Source: Eubacterium sp.
GTDB lineage: Bacteria > Bacillota > Clostridia > Peptostreptococcales > Anaerovoracaceae
Assembly: GCA_021769965.1 (NCBI GenBank)
Contig: JAETRU010000016.1
Location: 1-59,503, forward strand
Direction: 5' to 3'
Length of the DNA stretch: 59,503 nucleotides
Below are positions 6,522-15,317 of this stretch, piece after piece. Made by a program: the position numbers and the translations under genes. Each line of letters starts with the position of its first letter. The stretch's first letter is position 1. The notes beneath the pieces were generated by a model. It saw only the letters and a list, made by a program, of their open reading frames with translations, ran no database searches and was not told the DNA's origin.

Positions 6522-7598
6522 CTATTGCTGTCCGAAAACATCATTGATCGCAGAATTAACCTCGTCATCCGTGGCCAGCTCTGCGCTGCTGCTGCCGGAT
6601 GATTGCTGCCCGAATACTTCTTCAATGGCAGAGTCCACTTCCTCATCTGTAGCGATGCCGGTTCCTGAGCCTCCAGATCCGCCGCCAGGGTTAAGTGTCG
6701 AACTTGTACCTCTGCACTCAATGGTCGGAATAGTAATATCCTCAGCCGGTTTTTCTGCAGCATAGATAATCACTTCACCATCTGCAGAACTCGTCACCGC
6801 TGCAAAGATGCCGCTGCTTGCCTCTGCCTGCGAGAAAATGACCTCCACCAAATGTTTTTCCGTCAGCCCTTCGATGGGAATACTAACTTTGAAAGGAAAA
6901 TCTTCATAGGTTTCATCATCCACGAACATATCAGGCGTTATCACGGTATTCTCAATGACATGAGACGTACCCATCTGGGCGATAACGACCGACAGCTCTT
7001 CCAATGCCGAGCTGACGAATTTTGTTGTGGCGATCCGATTAGTACTGTCCCCTGAGATTGGCGTTGGCGCCATCGGTTTTCCTGTCAGAACGGTATTATG
7101 CTTCAATGCGTATCGCTCGTCGGCCTGCGCTAAAGTCAGCTTGCCTGCCTCATTGATCATCACCTCGACAGATGACGCTTTGCTAACGTTAATGGCAAAG
7201 TTCCATGTGATAGAGTATCCCGGCATCTCCGCTTCTGACGGAACCTTTTCGCCACTGGATATGTCAGACTGACCGATAATGTATAGTATATCTCCCTCGT
7301 CTGGATCCTCTGCGTAGATGCCTACCTGATACAGAGTGTACTCTTCAGTCAGGCCTTTATTGGTCAGCATGATCGGGATCTCCGCAGTCGGTATTTCACC
7401 CTCTATCAGCTTTGGCGGCCTCATCTCCAGCGTCTGCTTAGGTTCCAATACCTCCGTCTGTCGCATAAGTTGCGTCGGATTCACTTTCCCCGCGCCGCTG
7501 ACAGCCGCTTTCAATTTCAAAGGTAGTGAGGCGGCCAGCAGCTTCTGATCCAGGGCCAGTCCCTTCATTGTCTTTGCATTCGTGTCCCATGTCGCCAT
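6522..7598 (-). CDS. Phage tail fibre protein, collar-type N-terminus
   Basis: The 358 residues begin with a domain resembling phage tail-collar fibre N-termini (DUF3751-like), which attaches fibres to the baseplate. A middle region holds an AQADERYA motif. Then comes the domain shared with the 5,486-5,914 protein and a Gly-rich linker. The C-terminus carries two ATD(E/D)EV...VFGQQ repeats. The gene directly follows the baseplate gene for the DUF2313 protein, overlapping it by one base. Confidence 0.8.
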   Translation of the reverse strand: MATWDTNAKTMKGLALDQKLLAASLPLKLKAAVSGAGKVNPTQLMRQTEVLEPKQTLEMRPPKLIEGEIPTAEIPIMLTNKGLTEEYTLYQVGIYAEDPDEGDILYIIGQSDISSGEKVPSEAEMPGYSITWNFAINVSKASSVEVMINEAGKLTLAQADERYALKHNTVLTGKPMAPTPISGDSTNRIATTKFVSSALEELSVVIAQMGTSHVIENTVITPDMFVDDETYEDFPFKVSIPIEGLTEKHLVEVIFSQAEASSGIFAAVTSSADGEVIIYAAEKPAEDITIPTIECRGTSSTLNPGGGSGGSGTGIATDEEVDSAIEEVFGQQSSGSSSAELATDDEVNSAINDVFGQQ

Positions 7599-8155
7599 TA
7601 TTCCACCACCTCCACGTTATATGTCTTCATCATTGATACGGCAACGCCGTAATAGTTCTGCACAGGAACCTTGTGCCGATCAAAGAGATAGGACTCGTAA
7701 GTCAGATTACACGGCTTTACACGGTCAATATAGTTGTCAACCGCTCGCAACAAACCTGCGGCGTCTCTATCAGCCTGCTCTGCTGCAACCCTGACCTTGA
7801 TCTCCAGCCAGTAATCGTTTGACCGCAGATCAACGGTATAACCATCTTCTCCACACAGTGCTGTCAAGGTTCGTTTTAGAGTCCTGATCGTAAAAGGCCG
7901 CTGCTCTGCCATTTTGCTCATAATGGCATCTCTTCGTTCCTTCAGGGATCGGTATCCCCGGTAATGGATCTGCAGGATGCCTTCCCATCTGCGGCAGCCC
8001 TCTTCATTCAGTGTCTCAATAAACTGATTTCGCCAAATAGATTCAAGAACCGCCCAAAGCTTTTCTGCCTGTTCCCGCTCTTTATCCGTTAAAAATTCAA
8101 TTTCCCGGAAGTCCCTCATGAACTCCGGAAGATATTCGATCAATTTTCTATCCAC
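7598..8155 (-). CDS. DUF2313 (YmfQ-like) baseplate protein
   Basis: The 185-residue protein matches the YmfQ/Mu gp48 family by length, by its helical N-terminus (LIEYLPEFMRD) and by its place directly after baseplate J. In contractile-tail phages this protein joins the baseplate wedge to the tail fibres. It overlaps the upstream gene by 8 bases. Confidence 0.8.
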   Translation of the reverse strand: MDRKLIEYLPEFMRDFREIEFLTDKEREQAEKLWAVLESIWRNQFIETLNEEGCRRWEGILQIHYRGYRSLKERRDAIMSKMAEQRPFTIRTLKRTLTALCGEDGYTVDLRSNDYWLEIKVRVAAEQADRDAAGLLRAVDNYIDRVKPCNLTYESYLFDRHKVPVQNYYGVAVSMMKTYNVEVVE

Positions 8156-9209
8156 TTAACTCACCTACGATCGGCACCTGGATCTCTTCCAGGCTGTGAT
8201 TTCCTGCGGCTCCCGCAACAGTCAGCCCCGTCACATCGGCTACGCCCTGAATATCCAGCAAAATACTTTCAATGCGTCCCATACGAATAATCAGACCGTC
8301 TGCGTCTTCCCAGGTCTCCCTCAGCTCCTGAAAATATATTTCAACAGCTGCTGCAAAGTCTTCCTCAATGTCTTCCCATGCATAACCGCGCATATAGCTG
8401 ATCTGGCAGGCAATGTCAATGGCTACCTCAACAGCTGATTCCACGGTGACAACGTGGCCGATCGGCGCAATACCTACGCCGGTTCCATCCTGCGTAGGGT
8501 CTATGGCTTCCTGCACGTCACTGACCACCTTTGCTGATGCGGCCCGATGATCTGCACCCAGAATCACCAGCTTAACGGTCCCTCCGCCGTTCCAGACCGG
8601 GTAGACCTTGCAGGCGGTAACTCCAGTCAGTTCTTTAGTCTTTTCACGGTACTCGGCTTTATTGCCTCCAAAGGCCACCTCGTCAAAAGATGCGTAGTAC
8701 CGTTCTCTCAGGTGCTCCACGTCCTCGTCGTCTGTCCCGCTTGCGATAATGCCCACCACATCGATGACTTCAAGACCCGCCACATCTTCCAAAGGGATAA
8801 CGTCATCCACCGTGTTGTTGCCCTCGGTGCCGGACTCGTTGCAGGTCAAGCAGTAAAAGCCGTCTCCCAGCTTCTCCGTCACCGAATAGTTCAGCTCTCC
8901 GATGTTAAATTCCGTATTGATGGGAATATCGATATCCACAGGCTCGACCTGTGCTTTCAGGATTGCAGGTGTGCCCTGACGGACAAAAACGCCTCTCTCT
9001 GCGGCTCTTTTGATCAAATAGTAATATCCGGCAGTGTCAGCAAAGGTTTCAGACAGCAGCCGGTCCATGTCTACATACATCTGTGCGTTCTCCAGCGCTG
9101 TTGGCGCTACAGTATCCCATATGATGGAGCCCTGCCGGGTGTCGATAGATTCGTCCGTCGTATCCAGCATCTCCTCCATGATCGTCTCATAAGTCCGCTC
9201 TTCAAACAT
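8148..9209 (-). CDS. xkdT: Baseplate J-like protein
   Basis: This is a baseplate J/gp47 family protein of 353 residues, close to PBSX XkdT in length and gene order. Visible features are the N-terminal QGSIIWDTVAPTALE segment and the central RERYYASFDEVAFGGNKAEYREKT region typical of the family. It builds the baseplate wedge that triggers sheath contraction. It overlaps its neighbours on both sides by 8 bases. Confidence 0.9.
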   Translation of the reverse strand: MFEERTYETIMEEMLDTTDESIDTRQGSIIWDTVAPTALENAQMYVDMDRLLSETFADTAGYYYLIKRAAERGVFVRQGTPAILKAQVEPVDIDIPINTEFNIGELNYSVTEKLGDGFYCLTCNESGTEGNNTVDDVIPLEDVAGLEVIDVVGIIASGTDDEDVEHLRERYYASFDEVAFGGNKAEYREKTKELTGVTACKVYPVWNGGGTVKLVILGADHRAASAKVVSDVQEAIDPTQDGTGVGIAPIGHVVTVESAVEVAIDIACQISYMRGYAWEDIEEDFAAAVEIYFQELRETWEDADGLIIRMGRIESILLDIQGVADVTGLTVAGAAGNHSLEEIQVPIVGELSG

Positions 9210-9624
9210 TCACTTCCACCCCCTCTATTTCAATCTCCGTTCTGTCTACGCAGGTCACGGTCAGGTCCAAAGTTAAAATGCCTCGCTTCAGGCTCTCCTT
9301 CGTAAAGGAGACTGACTCGAAGCGGTCATCCGCAAGGATTCCGTCCCTGATGCTGTCCTTGACCAGAGATTGCACCAAAGGGGGCTGCTCACCGATCAGA
9401 TCCACCAGCGCGCAGCCATAGGTATCATCATAAGGCAGATATTCATCCACCTCCGTCATGAGAATCTTCAGGATAGCCTGCTCCCGCGCGTTTCTATCGT
9501 CGATCATGCCGGCGATGCACTTGTTTTCAAAATCCAGTCGATACGTCTTATCCGGAATCATGACCTCTTCAAAGTCATTTTCCAGCTCGTCATCCAGCTC
9601 ATAAGCGTCCGGATTCGGTATCAT
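9202..9624 (-). CDS. xkdS: DUF2634 baseplate protein (XkdS-like)
   Basis: The protein has 140 residues with the DUF2634 pattern: an acidic N-terminus, the TYRLDF strand, the AILKILMTEVDEYLPY segment and a beta C-terminus. It is the counterpart of T4 gp25/XkdS, part of the baseplate wedge where the sheath starts. Its start overlaps the upstream stop by ATGA. Confidence 0.88.
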   Translation of the reverse strand: MIPNPDAYELDDELENDFEEVMIPDKTYRLDFENKCIAGMIDDRNAREQAILKILMTEVDEYLPYDDTYGCALVDLIGEQPPLVQSLVKDSIRDGILADDRFESVSFTKESLKRGILTLDLTVTCVDRTEIEIEGVEVNV

Positions 9625-9986
9625 AATCTCACCACCTTATCAAGAACCAGATAACGCTGTCCCCCAGACTGCCGCAGCAAGACCACCTGGTCACCCTTTT
9701 TCAGGGCGTTATGGATCACAGCCTTACCCTGCGTCACCGTATGGCTGTGTTCGCCGCTGCCAGTGTACTGGCTATGGCTTCCGGGCGAGAACCCGCTGGT
9801 AATGGTCACTGCAGTCTCATAGTCAGTTACGTTCCTGGTCAAAATTAAAAAATCCTCTGTGAGGATCTTCTTCTGTGCCAATCTGATTTTCAGAGGTTTA
9901 GCGGAAATCACTGCTCCGGTGATGATGTCGCAGGGCTTACCTGCGGTCACGGCCTCCATCGCCATCTGTTTGATCAGCTGTGTCAT
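9621..9986 (-). CDS. xkdR: DUF2577 phage protein (XkdR-like)
   Basis: The 121 residues fit the DUF2577 family, which lies between hub and gp25-like genes in PBSX-type phages. A His pair in SGEHSHTVTQGKA and a C-terminal GQRYLVLDKV strand are visible. I use ATG 9,986, which aligns with usual family N-termini. An upstream GTG has the GGAG sequence too close to it, so the start is not certain. Confidence 0.8.
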   Translation of the reverse strand: MTQLIKQMAMEAVTAGKPCDIITGAVISAKPLKIRLAQKKILTEDFLILTRNVTDYETAVTITSGFSPGSHSQYTGSGEHSHTVTQGKAVIHNALKKGDQVVLLRQSGGQRYLVLDKVVRL

Positions 9987-9987
9987 A

Positions 9988-11529
9988 TTAGTAGCTGCTA
10001 TCGAAATCACCTCCGCTCAGTTCCAGGTCCATCGTATGCTGGCCGTTGGAAAACTCATGAGTCACCTTGTCGACCAGCAGATAGTTGGAGACTTTCACAT
10101 CATAGATTGTCAACAGGACCGGCAAAAGGCATCCGGCGCGTACCTTTGTAGAGCCGAAGGCACCGGTGATCCGCAGAGTCCTCGCAACTTTGTTGTACAT
10201 CTTCAGCAGGACTTTACCTTTAAGCTTTGCCACCATCGGATCATCGATCTTCTCAAAATACTGCAGTAGACCCCATTTGTTGATAGACTTAGAGGATTTG
10301 CTTATGTAAATGTCCAGGCTGCCGGTGTCCGTATTCTCATAAACCAGTTTGATCTGATTATACACACCGTCATCGATGGTCCTGGTATAGGTGTAGTCCT
10401 GCCCAGTCTCGGCATCGATGAGCACATTAACCTTCCAGGGTTCGCGCAGCCGCAACTTCCCGAACTCGTCATAGAGGGTATAGATTTTTCCAGTCGCCAT
10501 CAATGTCTCATTTAAACTGTTCTCCACGATATCAAAAAGGCTCATATCGTCGTCCATACGGGTAAAAGTCTTCTTTGTGTTTGCCAGAGTACCAACCTGC
10601 AGTTTGAAGTCCTTTGCGATCATTCTTACAAGCTGCGTCGTCGTTTTCTTCTTATAGATGTACGTGTCCTTATTTTTGAAGTACCGGAGCTGATCATAAA
10701 CCGTCACGTCCAGCAGACCGTCTTTCTTCGGCTTCAGCACGAAGATGAAGCCCATGAAGAACTTACTGCCGTTGATTTTCAAAGTCACAGGATCACCGTT
10801 GTAGATCTTCCGTTTGCTATCCTGAATCGTCGTAAAGGTCAGCTTTCCCGGTGCGTTTTTCCGCTCCCAGACTACTTTCATGCCATCCTGTACCGGCATC
10901 TCATAATACTTGCCGTTATGCTGAACGATCAGCTGCACATCGACCGTATGCACTTTGACTGAAGAGATCTCGTACTCCTTGACTTCCTGGCTGACCTGCT
11001 TATCCAGCTTCTCCTGCTGCGCAAGAACCTGTTTCAGATACTTCAGCTCCTCTTCAGCACTCTTTTTCTTCTGCGCATCGGACTTGGATTCCGAAGAAGT
11101 TGATCCGGAAGAGCTGCTAATATACTGGCTGACCAGTCCATACCCCGTCACATAGGAGTTTGACAGAGAGTACTGCCTGCGGGCAACGCTGTTTGTGGTA
11201 TTGCCTTCGATGGTATGAAGCGTGGATCCGCTGATGGATTCCACAATTCCCACATGGCTGCCCCCGCCGAAAAAGACAATGTCGTTTCGCTTCGGCGTGT
11301 ATGATCCGCGGGCCTTGTACCGTCCTTTGTTCTTATACCAGTTGATACCTGTTGGCACGTATGCAAACTTCGGCACGATGGAGGTCTTGACCCCGGCGCG
11401 GTTTGCACACCAGGAAACGAACATGGCGCACCACGGCCCCTGCGTCCCGTACCATTTGCCGTACTTGGTATTACTCTCCGACGCCTTATATCCCAGCTCT
11501 TGCTTTGCAATATCGATCAGATCAGACAT
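9988..11529 (-). CDS. Tail hub protein with N-terminal CHAP peptidoglycan hydrolase
   Basis: The 513 residues combine two functions. Residues 1-135 form a CHAP domain with catalytic Cys34 (GPWCAMFVSW) and His92 (GSHVGIVES), able to cut peptide bonds in peptidoglycan. A Ser-rich linker and a coiled coil (about 150-185) follow. The rest resembles XkdQ/YqbQ, the gp27-like hub under the tail tube. The fusion puts a lytic enzyme at the tail tip, where it could open the wall during injection. In PBSX the xkdQ gene has no CHAP domain as far as I recall. Confidence 0.85.
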   Translation of the reverse strand: MSDLIDIAKQELGYKASESNTKYGKWYGTQGPWCAMFVSWCANRAGVKTSIVPKFAYVPTGINWYKNKGRYKARGSYTPKRNDIVFFGGGSHVGIVESISGSTLHTIEGNTTNSVARRQYSLSNSYVTGYGLVSQYISSSSGSTSSESKSDAQKKKSAEEELKYLKQVLAQQEKLDKQVSQEVKEYEISSVKVHTVDVQLIVQHNGKYYEMPVQDGMKVVWERKNAPGKLTFTTIQDSKRKIYNGDPVTLKINGSKFFMGFIFVLKPKKDGLLDVTVYDQLRYFKNKDTYIYKKKTTTQLVRMIAKDFKLQVGTLANTKKTFTRMDDDMSLFDIVENSLNETLMATGKIYTLYDEFGKLRLREPWKVNVLIDAETGQDYTYTRTIDDGVYNQIKLVYENTDTGSLDIYISKSSKSINKWGLLQYFEKIDDPMVAKLKGKVLLKMYNKVARTLRITGAFGSTKVRAGCLLPVLLTIYDVKVSNYLLVDKVTHEFSNGQHTMDLELSGGDFDSSY

Positions 11530-11533
11530 AACA

Positions 11534-12247
11534 TCACTCCTTCGCCGGGATCGTCAGCTTCGTACCCGGAAAGATCCAGTGCCCTGTGGCGCTGGACGCA
11601 TATCCGTGGCTCTTTGCTGCCTTCTCGATGATGGACTTATTGGCATTGTAGATCGTCTTCCACTTGCCGCCGTTGCCCAGGTACTTCTTCGCGATAGCCC
11701 AAAGAGTATCACCAGATTTGACCACGTAGCTGCTGCTCTTGGACTTCTTTGAGCTGCTTTTTTTCGCAGTCTTTTTCTTGGTTACCTTCGTCTTTCCGGA
11801 GCTTTTCTTCACCTTGATTGTCGTAACGCCGTAGTCCCGCCACTCTTTCAGCTCAATGCCAACCTGTACGTCAAAACCCTCTTTTGCGTCCTCTGTGATC
11901 GGACAGCTCTCCATCGTCACATCCAGAGACGTATCAAAGAGGCTGTTGCCCTGCGGATCCGTGCGAAGCAGCTTGAATTTGAACGGCTTTTTCTTTGCTT
12001 TCAGTTTCTCAAACAGATCCAAAAAGTAGGAAGGCGGCAAGAACTCGCCATTTTTGTACAAAGCAAAAGGATACGCCTGGTTCGGCAGCAGAAGATCAAA
12101 ACTGATCTCCGTCAGCTTACTCGGTTTGATCTGGTTGACCTCACCCTCATTGATCAGACTGATGGTCTTATTGCCGCCTTTGATCTTGATCTGTACCTTC
12201 TCCGGCGTGATCGGCATCAGCTCATTGTCCAGATAGAGATAATACAT
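11534..12247 (-). CDS. xkdP: LysM tail protein (XkdP-like)
   Basis: This protein of 237 residues has an N-terminal beta-rich phage domain, a Lys/Ser-rich linker (about 150-175) and a C-terminal LysM domain (VKSGDTLWAIAKKYLGNG to KLTIPAKE). XkdP homologues sit at the junction of tail tube and baseplate hub. The LysM may hold peptidoglycan or bind the hub. The ATG overlaps the tape-measure stop (TGATG). Confidence 0.9.
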   Translation of the reverse strand: MYYLYLDNELMPITPEKVQIKIKGGNKTISLINEGEVNQIKPSKLTEISFDLLLPNQAYPFALYKNGEFLPPSYFLDLFEKLKAKKKPFKFKLLRTDPQGNSLFDTSLDVTMESCPITEDAKEGFDVQVGIELKEWRDYGVTTIKVKKSSGKTKVTKKKTAKKSSSKKSKSSSYVVKSGDTLWAIAKKYLGNGGKWKTIYNANKSIIEKAAKSHGYASSATGHWIFPGTKLTIPAKE

Positions 12248-14196
12248 CAGTGCACCCCCTCGGCGCTGGAGATCATTTCTTCTTCCAGCCTTGTTTTCAG
12301 CTTTGTCACGATGCCGTCGATATCCTCATCTTTGCTGATGTTATTGTGGTTGGTCATATCTATTTTGATCTCGGTGACGGTATACCGGTTGACCGCCTTC
12401 TCCGCGGCATAATCCCGCAGGTATTTCAGATTTGTGTTGGTGATATCCAAAGCATCGGCAATCTTGTCTGTGTTATCTTTGGCGCCCGCAGTATTATCTG
12501 CGATCTGCTGTGCCAGGTCTCCCATAGCATTATCACCGGCGCCGCTGCCATTACCGCCTCCAAAAAAGTTAGCACCTTTGTTATAGCCCCAGTCAAAAGC
12601 ATCGCCGTAACCTTTGCGGTCAAGATAATAATCTGATGGATCGATCAGTTCGACTTCCTTCTTATACTTGCCATTTCCAACACCGTCAGCCCAGCCCTGT
12701 ACTTTATCTATCCATTCATTGATGCTGCCGACAAGGTTAGAGCCAAATAGTGTATCGATGGCCTGTGCCAGGGCTCCCAATAAATGCAAAGCAGTCGTGC
12801 AGAAATCCGCCACTAAATGAGCAGCACTTCCCAATGGATCTCTTAGGAAGTTTCCAATAAAGTTCGCAAGAGTAGCTAAAAAGTTCCACACAGTCACACC
12901 GGCTCCGATAGCAAAGTTCACTACCGTTGCGATCAAATTCCATATGAACGCGCCCGCTGCAGCCAAAGCTCCAACAATGATACCTGTAGCGCTGATGGAT
13001 GAACCCGTTACCTTATTGATGACGGCTACGACAGTATACAACAGTGTAACGATCAATATGATGCCCATGACGATCCATGTGATCGGACAGGCCGCAAGGG
13101 CTGCATTAAGACCATCCTGGGCTAGTGTCAAAGCCAAAATAGCCGCTGTCTCAGCCCAACTTGCAATGGCATGTGCTGCTTTTGCCGCCACAGCCTGAAG
13201 GGTAGTCAACCACCCGATTCCCATCGTTGCATTGTATACGACCAACGCAGCCACGACACCTAATACAATCGGCTCCAAAAGGTTCCAGTTCTGTGCCAGA
13301 AGACCAATTAAGCTCAGCAGCGGCTGTGCCGCATTCATCACTTTATTGCATGCCAAAGTCCAAACCTGCGACCAGGTCATCGGCATGGATTCAAACTGCG
13401 TATTGATCTCATCCGTTGCTCCCATCATAGCTTTTTTGACGATATCCGCAGTGATCTGACCTTCTGACGCCATTTCCCTGATCTGCCCGATCGGCACGTC
13501 CAGATAATCAGCAATCGTCTGAACAATATTTGGTGCTGATTCAAATACCGCATTCAGCTCTTCACCACGCAGCACACCGGATCCCAGCGCCTGAGTCAGC
13601 TGCAGGGAGGCCGAGGCCATTTCCTGTTGGCTGGCGCCGGCGATGACAAACATCTTGCTTAGGTTCTCCGCGAATTGAATCGTTTCTTCATTGGAGCTAA
13701 AAGCATCCGGAGCCCTCTGCCCCAGCTTCGCTACAATATCAGCCTGGTTCAGGTATGATGCCCGGGACCGATTGGCAGATGCCATGATCATATCCTGCAA
13801 CTCTGCAGTGGACTGCAATCCATCGTTCATCATGTTTAGGCGAGCAGTCGTCTGAGATATCTCATCAGAAAGTGATACCAGACTCTTTAACCCTTGTATG
13901 CCGGCATAGGCAGAGACAAATCCCATAACCTTCCCGGTCAGGCTGTCAAAAGCATTCCCCGTTTGTCTGACTGGTTCCTGGATTCCTCTGGCGTTCTGCT
14001 CCATTTCCTCTAAGTGGACATTAAGCATATCGCATTCCTGCTGTGCTGAGCGCAGTGCCGTGGCATCCAGCCCGGTGGCAAGCTGCCCATCAACATGATT
14101 CAAAGAGCCTATCACGCTGGTGAGGGCAGTATTGATACTCCTCAGTCCCGCCGTCATATTGTCATTGAGATACATCTGTGTCATAATAGATGCCAT
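12247..14196 (-). CDS. Tail tape measure protein
   Basis: The 649 residues show the tape-measure N-terminal domain (TMP_3/tape_meas_nterm: AQELDD-like helices, [28 protein letters not shown]), a long hydrophobic middle region (about 300-470) and a soluble C-terminus. It sets tail length and is ejected ahead of DNA. It directly follows the frameshifted chaperone region, the standard gene order in tailed phages. Confidence 0.92.
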   Translation of the reverse strand: MASIMTQMYLNDNMTAGLRSINTALTSVIGSLNHVDGQLATGLDATALRSAQQECDMLNVHLEEMEQNARGIQEPVRQTGNAFDSLTGKVMGFVSAYAGIQGLKSLVSLSDEISQTTARLNMMNDGLQSTAELQDMIMASANRSRASYLNQADIVAKLGQRAPDAFSSNEETIQFAENLSKMFVIAGASQQEMASASLQLTQALGSGVLRGEELNAVFESAPNIVQTIADYLDVPIGQIREMASEGQITADIVKKAMMGATDEINTQFESMPMTWSQVWTLACNKVMNAAQPLLSLIGLLAQNWNLLEPIVLGVVAALVVYNATMGIGWLTTLQAVAAKAAHAIASWAETAAILALTLAQDGLNAALAACPITWIVMGIILIVTLLYTVVAVINKVTGSSISATGIIVGALAAAGAFIWNLIATVVNFAIGAGVTVWNFLATLANFIGNFLRDPLGSAAHLVADFCTTALHLLGALAQAIDTLFGSNLVGSINEWIDKVQGWADGVGNGKYKKEVELIDPSDYYLDRKGYGDAFDWGYNKGANFFGGGNGSGAGDNAMGDLAQQIADNTAGAKDNTDKIADALDITNTNLKYLRDYAAEKAVNRYTVTEIKIDMTNHNNISKDEDIDGIVTKLKTRLEEEMISSAEGVH

Positions 14197-14199
14197 ATC

Positions 14200-14381
14200 T
14201 TAATGCCCTCCTCTCTCTGCCTTCTTTCGCAGCTTCTCTTCCTTTTCGGAACGGATCTGGATGGATGCCATAACAAAGGCCTTCTCCCACCGCTCCATCT
14301 TCACATACTCCGATGGCCGGATATGCAGTTCCTGGAGACAATAATGCGCACAGACCGCATCATAATTGTCTCCATTTATTA
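14200..14381 (-). CDS. -1 frame extension of the tail assembly chaperone
   Basis: After the slippery site at 14,388-14,382 the -1 frame stays open for 60 codons to a TAA at 14,202-14,200. It encodes a charged helical tail (LHIRPSEYVKMERWEK, IQIRSEKEEKLRKK). This frame has no ATG near its start and no ribosome binding site, so frameshifting is the likely route to its expression. The longer chaperone product would bind the tape measure protein during tail assembly, as gpGT does in lambda. Confidence 0.75.
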
Positions 14382-14807
14382 GTTTTTTGCCTCATCCACC
14401 GCTTCCTGCATCGGCGTGAACCCGTTAAAATTGTTGACGAACTCAACAAACTGGGCAAACTCACCTGCGCTCGGGATCATCTCACGGACCAAATCGATCT
14501 CATTGACTACGCCGTAAGAGTCCTGCAGTTCCGTATCACGCAGATTCGGATAGGTAACTGATGCGGCGACCAGCATCGCTTTGTATTTGATCTGATCGAC
14601 CTTTGTGCGGAACATACCCGGCTTGCCCGTGATCTGCACATCATAGGAGCAGGCATCGATCAGCTCGTCGTTGGTTCTGGTATCAATAGGCTTGATCTCC
14701 CACAGCAGCGGCTCTCCCTTCTCATCTACCAGACTCTTGGTGGCCGGATATGTAGTATCCTCCTGCCTGATCTGGTATTTCTTCATAAATCTTGTCATAT
14801 CGCTCAT
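14379..14807 (-). CDS. xkdN: Tail assembly chaperone (XkdN-like)
   Basis: The 142-residue protein matches the XkdN/Phage_TAC family by length and by position between tube and tape measure genes. Its last codons are GCA AAA AAC TAA, which contain a canonical A AAA AAC slip site. Both the short form and a longer -1 product are expected, in a ratio set by frameshift efficiency. Confidence 0.85.
   Translation of the reverse strand: MSDMTRFMKKYQIRQEDTTYPATKSLVDEKGEPLLWEIKPIDTRTNDELIDACSYDVQITGKPGMFRTKVDQIKYKAMLVAASVTYPNLRDTELQDSYGVVNEIDLVREMIPSAGEFAQFVEFVNNFNGFTPMQEAVDEAKN
14382..14388 (-). promoter_or_regulatory. -1 ribosomal frameshift slippery heptamer A AAA AAC
   Basis: The heptamer lies in the required X XXY YYZ phase at the last two sense codons of the chaperone gene, right before its TAA stop. 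The -1 frame beyond it is open for 60 codons up to the tape measure gene. Programmed frameshifting at this gene is conserved among tailed phages. Confidence 0.78.
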
Positions 14808-14820
14808 ATCTTGCTCCTCT

Positions 14821-15300
14821 CTATGCCATCATGCCGTCGAGTATGTTGAACTCTTCAGGCATGGACCAGTCATCGAATGTAAAGTCAAAGTCTTCTTCCA
14901 AGAAGTCCCCATCTGCATCAAACTTGGTCAGCACCAAACTATCTATGTTGCAGTCGATAAGAATGACTGTCTGCCGGCCGGCTGCGGAGGTCGGGTCCTC
15001 GTTCGTGATCTGCATATCAAAATACAGATCCTCGCCGGTTTCTTTATAATGCTGCATGACCTGCCGGAAGATGGATGTATTGAAATGAAACTTGGCACTT
15101 CCTTTTCCCTTCATGCCTACAGACTTATTTCCCTTCATAGGGTTTCCGAGAATAGGCACTTCCTTTTTCACTTTTTCGACCTTAGCGTCGATAGAAAGCG
15201 CCTGCATGAAGTTGTATCTGTTTCCGTTGATGGTAACATAACACTCCGCCAAAGCCGCCTGAATGGCGTCTTTGCTTCGCATGGTAATGTTGTTGATCAT
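14821..15300 (-). CDS. xkdM: Tail tube protein (XkdM-like, DUF2001)
   Basis: The protein has 159 residues with the DUF2001/XkdM pattern, including the AECYVTINGNRYNFMQAL start and the KGSAKFHFNTSIFRQVM segment. It polymerises into the inner tube of the contractile tail. It lies 17 bases after the sheath gene and has GGGAGGAG before the ATG. Confidence 0.9.
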   Translation of the reverse strand: MINNITMRSKDAIQAALAECYVTINGNRYNFMQALSIDAKVEKVKKEVPILGNPMKGNKSVGMKGKGSAKFHFNTSIFRQVMQHYKETGEDLYFDMQITNEDPTSAAGRQTVILIDCNIDSLVLTKFDADGDFLEEDFDFTFDDWSMPEEFNILDGMMA

Positions 15301-15317
15301 AGCTTGTCTCCTCCCTT

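Noticed and set aside
5328-7598. Diversity-generating retroelement acting on the fibre genes
   Set aside because: No reverse transcriptase gene and no template/variable repeat pair was found in the window.
8547-9305. 252-codon plus-strand frame opposite the baseplate gene
   Set aside because: It is antisense to clear baseplate J and gp25-like genes and shows no family features.
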